Positions 1 through 5,861 of a stretch of 11,775 nt of DNA are shown here, piece after piece (within the stretch, counting starts at the first letter, position 1; each line of letters begins with the position of its first letter). A model generated the notes under the pieces. It saw nothing but the letters and a program-made list of their open reading frames with translations, did not search any database and was not told the DNA's origin. The translations under genes and the position numbers were made by a program. The stretch comes from an uncultured Parvularculaceae bacterium (GTDB lineage Bacteria; Pseudomonadota; Alphaproteobacteria; Caulobacterales; Parvularculaceae): the NCBI GenBank assembly GCA_947259815.1, contig CAMYNO010000180.1, forward strand, positions 1 through 11,775, in the 5' to 3' direction.

Positions 1-95
1 CGCGCGAGGGCGAAGTCGCTTTCGCGTGGAATTCCGAGGGGATGAAACGCGCCGGCTTTGGCCCCGACCAGGACTTGTTCTCAGCGACGTTCTAA
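1..95 (+). CDS. C-terminal end of an unidentified protein (cut by the left edge)
   Basis: The third forward frame is open from the window edge to a TAA at 93-95 and encodes about 30 residues ending in ...GPDQDLFSATF. The residues are varied and alphaproteobacterial in style, and the frame stops just before a typical intergenic repeat, so I read it as the tail of a real plus-strand gene. The other two forward frames are less convincing: the first stops at 43-45, and the second gives an arginine-rich peptide. I do not recognise the family from this fragment, which has no catalytic motif. The repeat hairpin at 106-128 begins 11 nt after the stop and might help end the transcript. Confidence 0.5.
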   Translation, partial: REGEVAFAWNSEGMKRAGFGPDQDLFSATF

Positions 96-171
96 AGCGT
101 GCCGCGCATAAGTGGGAACCGGTTATGCTCAAAAAGACACGCGAAAAACAAAGAACTAAAGCATGGCGCCC
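96..171 (+). repeat. Intergenic repeat with hairpin, alphaproteobacterial GTGGGAACCGGTT type
   Basis: The segment reads GTGGGAACCGGTT at 112-124, then an A-rich stretch with CGCGAAAAACAAAGAACTAA, and ends in AAAGCATGGCGCC. From memory this matches a short non-coding repeat common between genes in Alphaproteobacteria, whose usual core is a hairpin around GTGGGAACC followed by an AAAACAAA and AGCATG tail. The arms here are GCATAA (106-111) and TTATGC (123-128), which pair perfectly. Inside them GG (114-115) pairs with CC (119-120) around a GAA loop. Only one copy is present in this window. Family membership is recalled rather than searched. Confidence 0.6.
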
Positions 172-202
172 GCAGCCGATTAAGTGCGCTAAGATTTAGC
201 CC

Positions 203-685
203 ATGCCCCATCCCCCCATCCATCCCGGCGCTTCACTAAACGCCGATCATGCCGCGCATATCCTCGCCGGGCTGAAGGCGCGCACGCTGCCGAAGGACGA
301 GTGGACGCACGGCGCCCATTTAACCGCCGCAGTGTTGCTGCTCGACGAAGCGGGACTTACAGGCGCCCTTACCCTGATGCCGGATATGATCCGCAGCTAT
401 AACGAAGCGGTCGGCGGCGTTAATTCCGATACGGAAGGCTATCATCACACGATCACCGTCTTTTATCTCTGCGTGATCGACGATTTTTGCCGGCGTCATG
501 AAGGCGCGCCCGCTCATGCACGAGCAACGGCGCTGCTCGGCTCGCCGCTCGCGGCGAAGGACTACGCGCTGCAATTTTATTCAACGGAACTTCTCTTTTC
601 CGTCGAAGCGCGGCGCAGTTACGTCGAACCGGACCTGAAGTCGTTCCCCGGATGTGCGGTCGATCTGGCCAGCAACAGGCGCTAA
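203..685 (+). CDS. Conserved protein of unknown function (WTHxAHL / YNEAVGG family)
   Basis: This is a 160-residue soluble protein with no signal peptide or membrane segment. I do not know its function, but its pattern looks like a conserved uncharacterised bacterial family. It has a WTHGAHL motif (34-40), YNEAVGG (66-72), then N74, T77 and GYHHT (79-83), and a C-terminal FYSTELLFS...EARRSYVEPDL block (125-145). The conserved His, Asn and Glu residues could form a polar or metal site, which is inference. The ATG at 203 has only a weak AAGAT-like purine stretch upstream. No better start is visible, and the first motif lies 33 residues in. The gene ends at TAA 683-685, sharing bases with the TAG of the convergent EEP gene. 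Confidence 0.8.
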   Translation: MPHPPIHPGASLNADHAAHILAGLKARTLPKDEWTHGAHLTAAVLLLDEAGLTGALTLMPDMIRSYNEAVGGVNSDTEGYHHTITVFYLCVIDDFCRRHEGAPAHARATALLGSPLAAKDYALQFYSTELLFSVEARRSYVEPDLKSFPGCAVDLASNRR

Positions 686-1911
686 GGGATTATCTCCAGA
701 TCGCGCCAGACCAGGCGATGATCGGAACTTTCAACCGGAAACCCCGGCCCCACAAGATCGTAATGTTCATCGTCCGGCCCCGGCCAGAAAACGCCGGACG
801 CACCATCGCGCAGGCCCGCATTCGAAAACAGGACGTAATCGAGATGGAGATTGCCGACGCCTGTTTCGGGATCGTCGCTGAAGTCGGCGGTGTCCTCCGC
901 CGGATCGCCCCGATGCGCCGCATTGGCGCCGCCTTGCAGGGCCGCTTGCGCGGCGCCGCCGGCGCTTTTCGGAAATGGCGCGGCGGCAACGAAAGGCGAT
1001 GACAGCAATTGATCGATCGCGCCCGGCACAGCGCCCGCATCGTTCGGGTCGGCGTTCAGATCGCCCATGATAACGAAGCGCTCCCCGGCGGCGAGCCCGC
1101 CACGCAAGCCCGCATCGTCATACAGATAATCCGCGCCGGCGATGTAATCGGCGAGGAGGCGAATTTCATCGTGATTGCGCTTGCCGTTGCGGTCTTCCTC
1201 GCCATCGAAACTCGGCGGTGTCGGATGGCTCGCCAGCACATGAATGCGCGCATCGCCGACGATAACCGGCGCATCCCAATGGCTCTTGGAAGAAAGGCGG
1301 AACACGTCAAGCGCCGCAGCGCTGTACCAGTCCGCCGGCGCCGGTGTGTCCGGGTCGTCGGGCAATAACGCGCCCGGCATGTCTTTCCAGAGAAACTGCT
1401 GAAACGTCCTGACATTGTCAGTGTCGATTGGATATTTCGACAAAAGTGCAAACGCATATTGGCCGGGAAACGCACCATACCCGAAAGCGTCGCCGCCATA
1501 TTCGCGCGAGCCGGGATCGGTGCTTACAACGCCGTCGCGGTCGAGATCATGCCCGGAGGCTATGCCGGTGTTTGACGGCGCAATATAAGTATACGGATAA
1601 ACCGCTGGTTCAGCGCCGTTCTGGCTCACTTCCAGATAATTTTCCTGAAACAGCTGTAACGCCGCGCCGTCTGCATCGTAGTCGAATTCGCTGAGGAGCA
1701 GGATATCGGGCGCCACGCGCTGAATAATTTCCGCAACTTTCTGCGCCTGAATATTATCCGGCGTTTCAAGATCAGCGATCAACCCGCCTTGTACCGGCCG
1801 GTTCAGAAAAGCGTTATAGGCGGCGACGCGCACGGTTTCAGCAGGCGGCGGCGGTTGTTGCGCGCATCCCGCAAGACAGGCAATCGCCAAAATCGCGAAT
1901 AGAATTCTCAC
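682..1911 (-). CDS. Lipoprotein of the endonuclease/exonuclease/phosphatase superfamily
   Basis: This 409-residue protein starts with GTG at 1909-1911, preceded by a good ribosome-binding stretch (GGGAGGGCGG). Residues 1-16 form a lipoprotein signal with lipobox LAGC, so Cys16 should be lipidated and the protein held at the membrane, facing the periplasm or beyond. The rest is an EEP (DNase I-like) metal-dependent fold. The expected active-site residues are visible in order: N33 (AYN), E75 (LLSEFD), H229 (ASHP), D284 and N286 (MGDLNAD), D358 (LDYV) and D397-H398 (SSDHR). Such proteins cleave phosphodiester or phosphomonoester bonds; the substrate cannot be read from the sequence. Residues 122-127 (DLDRDG) resemble an acidic calcium-binding loop. 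The gene lies 88 bp downstream of the glycosyltransferase on the same strand and may be cotranscribed with it. Confidence 0.88.
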   Translation of the reverse strand: MRILFAILAIACLAGCAQQPPPPAETVRVAAYNAFLNRPVQGGLIADLETPDNIQAQKVAEIIQRVAPDILLLSEFDYDADGAALQLFQENYLEVSQNGAEPAVYPYTYIAPSNTGIASGHDLDRDGVVSTDPGSREYGGDAFGYGAFPGQYAFALLSKYPIDTDNVRTFQQFLWKDMPGALLPDDPDTPAPADWYSAAALDVFRLSSKSHWDAPVIVGDARIHVLASHPTPPSFDGEEDRNGKRNHDEIRLLADYIAGADYLYDDAGLRGGLAAGERFVIMGDLNADPNDAGAVPGAIDQLLSSPFVAAAPFPKSAGGAAQAALQGGANAAHRGDPAEDTADFSDDPETGVGNLHLDYVLFSNAGLRDGASGVFWPGPDDEHYDLVGPGFPVESSDHRLVWRDLEIIP

Positions 1912-1957
1912 CCCGCCCTCCCGATACGCTCAGCTCGCAAGGACTGTTTGCCCGGCT

Positions 1958-1974
1958 ATTGCAGCAAATGCAAT
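1958..1974. promoter_or_regulatory. Small inverted repeat upstream of the EEP lipoprotein gene
   Basis: ATTGCA (1958-1963) and TGCAAT (1969-1974) are perfect 6-bp inverted arms separated by GCAAA. The site lies 47 bp before the GTG start of the EEP gene, inside the 88-bp gap after the glycosyltransferase stop. It could be an operator or a weak hairpin. I see no convincing -35/-10 pair next to it, and 6-bp arms can arise by chance. Confidence 0.25.
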
Positions 1975-1999
1975 TCATCACCGGTGGGGCGTTACAGTT

Positions 2000-3040
2000 T
2001 CAGGTATTTACGGGCGCATCCGGCGCCTCTGGCGGCCCGCCAATCACCTTGTCGATGATATAGATCGGGCGGCGCTTCACTTCCGCAAAAAGCCTTGCGA
2101 TATACTCGCCCAATATGCCCACGGATATCATCTGTACACTGCCGAAAAACAGAATAACGACCAGCAGCGACGCATAGCCCGGCACGTCGACCCCGAAGAT
2201 CAAGGTCTGAAAGACGATAACGAGCGCATAGAGCGCCGACACAAAGGCGACAATGCTGCCGAAATAGGTCCACACGCGAAGCGGCGCCGTTGAAAAGCTT
2301 GTGAAACCGTCAAGCGCAAAATTCCAGAGCTTCCAGAAGTTGAATTTTGTCTCACCCGCCGCCCGTTCCGGCCGCGAATAGGAAATGCCGATGGAGCGAA
2401 ACCCGACCCAGGCAAACAGCCCCTTCATGAAGCGCGACCGCTCCGGCAGGGATTTTACATGCTCGACCACGCGGCGGTCCATCAGCCGGTAATCGCCGGC
2501 GTTTTCCGGAATCTTGATGTCGGAAATCTTGTTGAACAGGCGATAGAACCAGCTCGCGGTCGCGCGCTTGGCCGCCGTGTCAGTCTGGCGATCCTCCCGC
2601 GCTGCATAGACGACGTCGAAACCGTCGCGCCATTTGCGCACGAAATCGCGGATGAGTTCCGGCGGATCCTGAAGGTCCACATCCATGACGATGACCGCAT
2701 CGCCGCGCGCATGATCGACGCCGGCGGTCAGCGCCGCTTCCTTGCCGAAATTGCGCGACAGGATAAGAACGCGCACATCCTCGCGCCGTTCCGCCAGCCG
2801 GGTCAGTCTTTCGCGCGTGTCGTCACGACTGCCATCGTCGACAAAAACAATCTCACAGTCGAAATCGGCGCCCTCAAGCACATTGTCGATGGCGTCGGCG
2901 AACAGATCGACCGTCTCGGATTCATTAAAACAGGGAGCGACAATCGAAATCAGCGCATGCTCGCGCGCCGCAGCGCTCGGTGCGGCAGCCATTTTCGTCG
3001 GTTTGGCGTGTTCGATCATGAGGCGCCGATTCGCTTGCAT
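2000..3040 (-). CDS. Family 2 glycosyltransferase, polyprenyl-phosphate sugar transferase type (GtrB/DPM1-like)
   Basis: This 346-residue membrane protein probably transfers a sugar from a nucleotide donor to undecaprenyl phosphate on the cytoplasmic face, supplying lipid-linked sugar for envelope glycan modification. The GT-A domain occupies about residues 29-250: ISIVAPCFNE at the first strand, VDDGSRD (67-73), the donor/metal motif DVDLQDPPE (120-128), NAGDYRLMDRR (180-190), and RSRFMKGLFAWVG (201-213). Two hydrophobic segments follow (about 259-281 and 289-313), the usual arrangement for GtrB/ArnC-like enzymes. The exact sugar is not readable. The start is uncertain: Met1, Met8 and Met17 all precede the domain and none has a strong ribosome-binding site. 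No flippase (GtrA) or second transferase is adjacent. The gene is separated from trpS by 122 bp, so it may have its own promoter. Confidence 0.88.
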   Translation of the reverse strand: MQANRRLMIEHAKPTKMAAAPSAAAREHALISIVAPCFNESETVDLFADAIDNVLEGADFDCEIVFVDDGSRDDTRERLTRLAERREDVRVLILSRNFGKEAALTAGVDHARGDAVIVMDVDLQDPPELIRDFVRKWRDGFDVVYAAREDRQTDTAAKRATASWFYRLFNKISDIKIPENAGDYRLMDRRVVEHVKSLPERSRFMKGLFAWVGFRSIGISYSRPERAAGETKFNFWKLWNFALDGFTSFSTAPLRVWTYFGSIVAFVSALYALVIVFQTLIFGVDVPGYASLLVVILFFGSVQMISVGILGEYIARLFAEVKRRPIYIIDKVIGGPPEAPDAPVNT

Positions 3041-3089
3041 CGACGCGAAAACCGCGCCGGGCCGAACCTCTTGCCTACGCGGTCAGGGG

Positions 3090-3101
3090 TTAAAATTTTA
3101 A
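3090..3101. promoter_or_regulatory. AT-rich palindrome, candidate promoter region of the glycosyltransferase gene
   Basis: TTAAAATTTTAA is a perfect 12-bp palindrome in otherwise GC-rich DNA, about 50 bp before the first possible glycosyltransferase start. It sits inside wider arms GGTTAA (3088-3093) and TTAACC (3108-3113). On the minus strand it contains TAAAAT, a five-of-six match to a -10 box, but no good -35 is seen at 16-18 bp. It may be a promoter, an AT-rich regulator site, or part of the trpS 3' region. Confidence 0.35.
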
Positions 3102-3121
3102 AAACGCTTAACCATTTTCAG

Positions 3122-3146
3122 CGCGGAAATCCGGTGATTTTCCGCG
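3122..3146 (-). terminator. Hairpin just after trpS, candidate terminator or 3' stabiliser
   Basis: CGCGGAAA (3122-3129) pairs perfectly with TTTCCGCG (3139-3146), an 8-bp stem with a 9-base loop. It begins 16 nt beyond the trpS stop codon, where a terminator for the mutS-glnD-murJ-trpS run would be expected. The T-run is not adjacent: in the minus-strand reading a TTTTT follows only about 15 bases after the stem, so intrinsic termination is only a possibility. Confidence 0.4.
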
Positions 3147-3162
3147 GGGCCGCCTGTTCCGC

Positions 3163-4179
3163 CTAGACGACGAACCCCATGATTTCCTTGACTTCGCGAA
3201 CGACCCCGTCGGCGATGACCGACGCTTTTTCCGCGCCCGCTTCGAGCACCGAAGTAAGATATGCCGGATCAGCCTCAAGCCGGTTCAGTTCGCCCCCGAT
3301 CGGCGTGATCTTTTCAACCACAAGATCGGCCAGCGCCGGTTTGAAAACGCCAAAGCCCTGCCCGCCATATTCCGCCAGAACCTCATCCTCGGACTTGCCG
3401 GAAAGCGCGGCGTAGATGCCGACGAGATTGGCCGCTTCCGCGCGCCCCTCAAGACCTTTCCTTTCAGACGGCAAAGGCTCCGGGTCGGTCTTCGACTTTT
3501 TAATTTTGCGCGCAATTGTGTCGGCGTCGTCCTTCAGGAAAATGCAGGCGTTTTCCGACGGGTCCGATTTCGACATTTTCGCCGTACCGTCACGCAGCGA
3601 CATGATGCGCGCGCCCGGCCCTTTTATCAGCGGTTCGGGCAGCGGGAAGAAGTCATCTACCTTGAAGTCGTGATTGAACTTGCCGGCGATATCGCGCGAC
3701 AGCTCAAGGTGCTGTTTCTGGTCTTCGCCGACCGGCACATGGGTCGCCTTGTAAACGAGGATATCCGCCGCCTGCAGCACCGGATAGGTATAAAGCCCGA
3801 CCGATGCGCGCTCCTTGTCCTTGCCGGCCTTGTCCTTGAACTGGGTCATGCGGTCGAGCCAGCCAAGGCGCGCCACGCAATTGAATATCCACGCCAGCTC
3901 CGCATGGGCGTGAACGCTCGACTGCGGAAAAATCGTCGCCGTGTTCGGATCAACACCCGATGCAATATAGGCTGCGGCGATATGGAAGATCTGCCGGCGT
4001 AACTGTTCGGGCTCCTGCCAGACAGTGATCGAGTGCATGTCGGCGAGAAAATAAAAACAATCATACTCGTTCTGCATCGCCGCAAATTTACGAATTGCGC
4101 CGAGATAATTGCCGAGATGCATATTGCCCGATGTCTGTATGCCCGAGAGCACACGCATCGGACCTTTATAATTCGTCAT
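3163..4179 (-). CDS. trpS: Tryptophan--tRNA ligase
   Basis: This cytoplasmic class I aminoacyl-tRNA synthetase charges tRNA-Trp with tryptophan using ATP. From the ATG at 4177-4179 it is 338 residues, close to the E. coli length (334 from memory). The HIGH-type motif is HLGN (21-24), in [20 protein letters not shown] is at 111-117, with the hydrophobic [13 protein letters not shown] block just after; the KMSKS motif is at 201-205. The open frame extends 46 codons further upstream, into the end of murJ, but that stretch is arginine-rich and unlike the family, so I place the start at [10 protein letters not shown]. Met8 (4156-4158) is an alternative with an AAAGG stretch just upstream. The gene lies 29 nt after murJ and is likely the last gene of the operon. 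Confidence 0.97.
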   Translation of the reverse strand: MTNYKGPMRVLSGIQTSGNMHLGNYLGAIRKFAAMQNEYDCFYFLADMHSITVWQEPEQLRRQIFHIAAAYIASGVDPNTATIFPQSSVHAHAELAWIFNCVARLGWLDRMTQFKDKAGKDKERASVGLYTYPVLQAADILVYKATHVPVGEDQKQHLELSRDIAGKFNHDFKVDDFFPLPEPLIKGPGARIMSLRDGTAKMSKSDPSENACIFLKDDADTIARKIKKSKTDPEPLPSERKGLEGRAEAANLVGIYAALSGKSEDEVLAEYGGQGFGVFKPALADLVVEKITPIGGELNRLEADPAYLTSVLEAGAEKASVIADGVVREVKEIMGFVV

Positions 4180-4208
4180 CCTGCTGGTCTTTCCGTCTGA
4201 GGCCGCCG

Positions 4209-5798
4209 TCAACCGGCGAGGGTCTTGTAGTCGGAGAGTTTCGCGGCGCCAACCGCAAGGGCGAAGAGACCATAAACGCCCATCCCGGCGAGTGAAATTG
4301 CGATCACCGCCAGCCATGACCGGTCGAGGAGTATCCCGGCGATTTGATCCGTATACCCGAGGGCGAAATACAAAAACCCGCCAAGCCCGGCGGTCGCCGC
4401 CAAAATCCGCGCCAGCCGGCCGATCAGCCGGGTGCTTGGGCGGAAATGTTCAAGCCGCCAGAGCCGATGGGCAAGGAGCGCGACCTGAACCCAGGCGGCA
4501 AAGGCGGTGGCGAAGGCGACGCTCAAAAACCCGAAGAATGGAAACAGCGCGAGCGCCAGCACAGTATTCACCGCGATTGAGACTAGCGCGTAGTTCATCG
4601 GCGTTCTTGTGTCTTCCCGCGCAAAGAACGCCGGCGAAAATATCTTATGCCACACGAACGCCGGCAGGCCCGCGCCGAACATGGCGAGCGCCGCGCCGGT
4701 CATCGCCACATCTTGCGCCGTGAATGCAGAGCTGCGCCCGCCGAAGAGGGACAACGCATCGCTCGCCAGGCCGCGGAACAACGCATCGCAGATCGGCCCA
4801 CCCATAATCATGAACGCAACCGCGGCCGGAAAACACAAAAGCGCAGAGGTTTCGATTGCACGATTAAGCGCATTCGCCGCGCCTTTTTCGTCCCCCTCCT
4901 TGATCCGCCGCGACAGCATGGGGAGCAACACGATGCCGAGCGCGATGCCAATCACCGCCAGCGGCAATTGATAAAGCTGGTCGGCGTTCATCAGCCAGGA
5001 AACGGCGCCCGGTTGCTGGCTGGCGATATTCGTGCCGACAATAAGATTGATCTGCACCGCGCCGGCGCTGATAAATCCGGGGGCGCCAAGAGCGAACAGC
5101 CGTTTCAGCTCCGGCGTTAATTTCGGCATGCGCAATTTCAGCAGAAAGCCCTGACGCCACGCGCCCCATAAGAGGACGCCAAGCTGTACCAGCCCGCCGG
5201 CGAAGACGGCCCAGGCCGCAGCCATGCCGGTGATTTCCGTTTCGGCATCCGCATAAAGAAGTACGCCGATAATCAGACAGATATTCAGAGCCAGCGGTGC
5301 GCCGGCGGACGCGGCAAAACGGCCAAGGGAATTCAGAACGCCGCCAAGCAGGCCGACCAGCGACATCATCATCAGATAGGGAAACATGATGCGCGTATAG
5401 AGCGTCGTCAGCGCAAACTTTTCCGGGTCGTCGCTATAGCCGGATGCGATGAGATAAACGAATGCCGGCGCGGCGAGTTCAACCGCCGCCGTCAACAGCG
5501 TCAAAATGAACACCAGTCCGGCAAGAACGTCTTCGGCAAACGCCTTTGCCTCGCCATTGGCGCTATCGACCTGTTTCCCTTGAAACATCGGAATGAAGGC
5601 GGCGTGAAACGCGCCCTCAGCAAACAGGCGGCGGAACATGTTCGGCAATCTGAACGCCGCCCAGAACGCATCGGCGACCGGATTGCCCCCGGCGCCGATC
5701 ACGCCCGTGATCAAAATCTGGCGCACAAAGCCAAGCACGCGGCTTGCCATGGTCAAGCCGCTTACCGTCGCCATCGATTTGAATATGCCGCCGCTCAT
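4209..5798 (-). CDS. murJ: Lipid II flippase MurJ (MviN)
   Basis: This 529-residue multi-pass inner-membrane protein of the MOP superfamily moves lipid II across the cytoplasmic membrane for peptidoglycan assembly. The N-terminus matches the family well: [19 protein letters not shown] (6-24), then R26, then [20 protein letters not shown] (42-61), which includes D43 and the Arg pair R56-R57, and GAFHAAFIP. These charged residues correspond to the essential cavity residues of E. coli MurJ. Repeated hydrophobic segments to the C-terminus are consistent with about 14 helices. The usual RD after GFV is RQ here (R26-Q27), a minor variation. The ATG has no strong ribosome-binding site, but starting here places the conserved N-terminal helix correctly. 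The gene starts 55 nt after glnD, with a hairpin across that junction, and ends 29 nt before trpS. Confidence 0.96.
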   Translation of the reverse strand: MSGGIFKSMATVSGLTMASRVLGFVRQILITGVIGAGGNPVADAFWAAFRLPNMFRRLFAEGAFHAAFIPMFQGKQVDSANGEAKAFAEDVLAGLVFILTLLTAAVELAAPAFVYLIASGYSDDPEKFALTTLYTRIMFPYLMMMSLVGLLGGVLNSLGRFAASAGAPLALNICLIIGVLLYADAETEITGMAAAWAVFAGGLVQLGVLLWGAWRQGFLLKLRMPKLTPELKRLFALGAPGFISAGAVQINLIVGTNIASQQPGAVSWLMNADQLYQLPLAVIGIALGIVLLPMLSRRIKEGDEKGAANALNRAIETSALLCFPAAVAFMIMGGPICDALFRGLASDALSLFGGRSSAFTAQDVAMTGAALAMFGAGLPAFVWHKIFSPAFFAREDTRTPMNYALVSIAVNTVLALALFPFFGFLSVAFATAFAAWVQVALLAHRLWRLEHFRPSTRLIGRLARILAATAGLGGFLYFALGYTDQIAGILLDRSWLAVIAISLAGMGVYGLFALAVGAAKLSDYKTLAG

Positions 5799-5839
5799 GG
5801 ATCACGTATCTGTGGCGCCCAAGCAAGGCGCGAATAGGC

Positions 5840-5861
5840 CCGCATAAAGGGGTTTATGCGG
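5840..5861 (-). other. Perfect hairpin straddling the glnD stop codon
   Basis: The arms CCGCATAAA (5840-5848) and TTTATGCGG (5853-5861) pair over 9 bp around a four-base loop (GGGG on the plus strand, CCCC in the transcript). The glnD stop TAA (5854-5856) lies inside one arm. No T-run follows in the minus-strand direction (the next bases are GCCTATTCG), so this is not a classic intrinsic terminator. It could stabilise or help process the transcript between glnD and murJ, or tune how much transcription continues into murJ. Function is inference; the pairing is directly visible. Confidence 0.6.

Noticed and set aside
2459..3166. Plus-strand open frame of 235 codons over the glycosyltransferase
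   Set aside because: It is the antisense shadow of a gene with clear GT2 motifs, and its own translation shows no family pattern.
4180..4317. Extra 46 codons at the start of the trpS frame
   Set aside because: They are arginine-rich, unlike any TrpS N-terminus, and overlap the murJ coding end. The ATG at 4179 gives the usual family length.
5840..5861. The glnD-stop hairpin as a classic rho-independent terminator
   Set aside because: No T-run follows the stem in the direction of transcription, and murJ starts about 40 bp later on the same strand.
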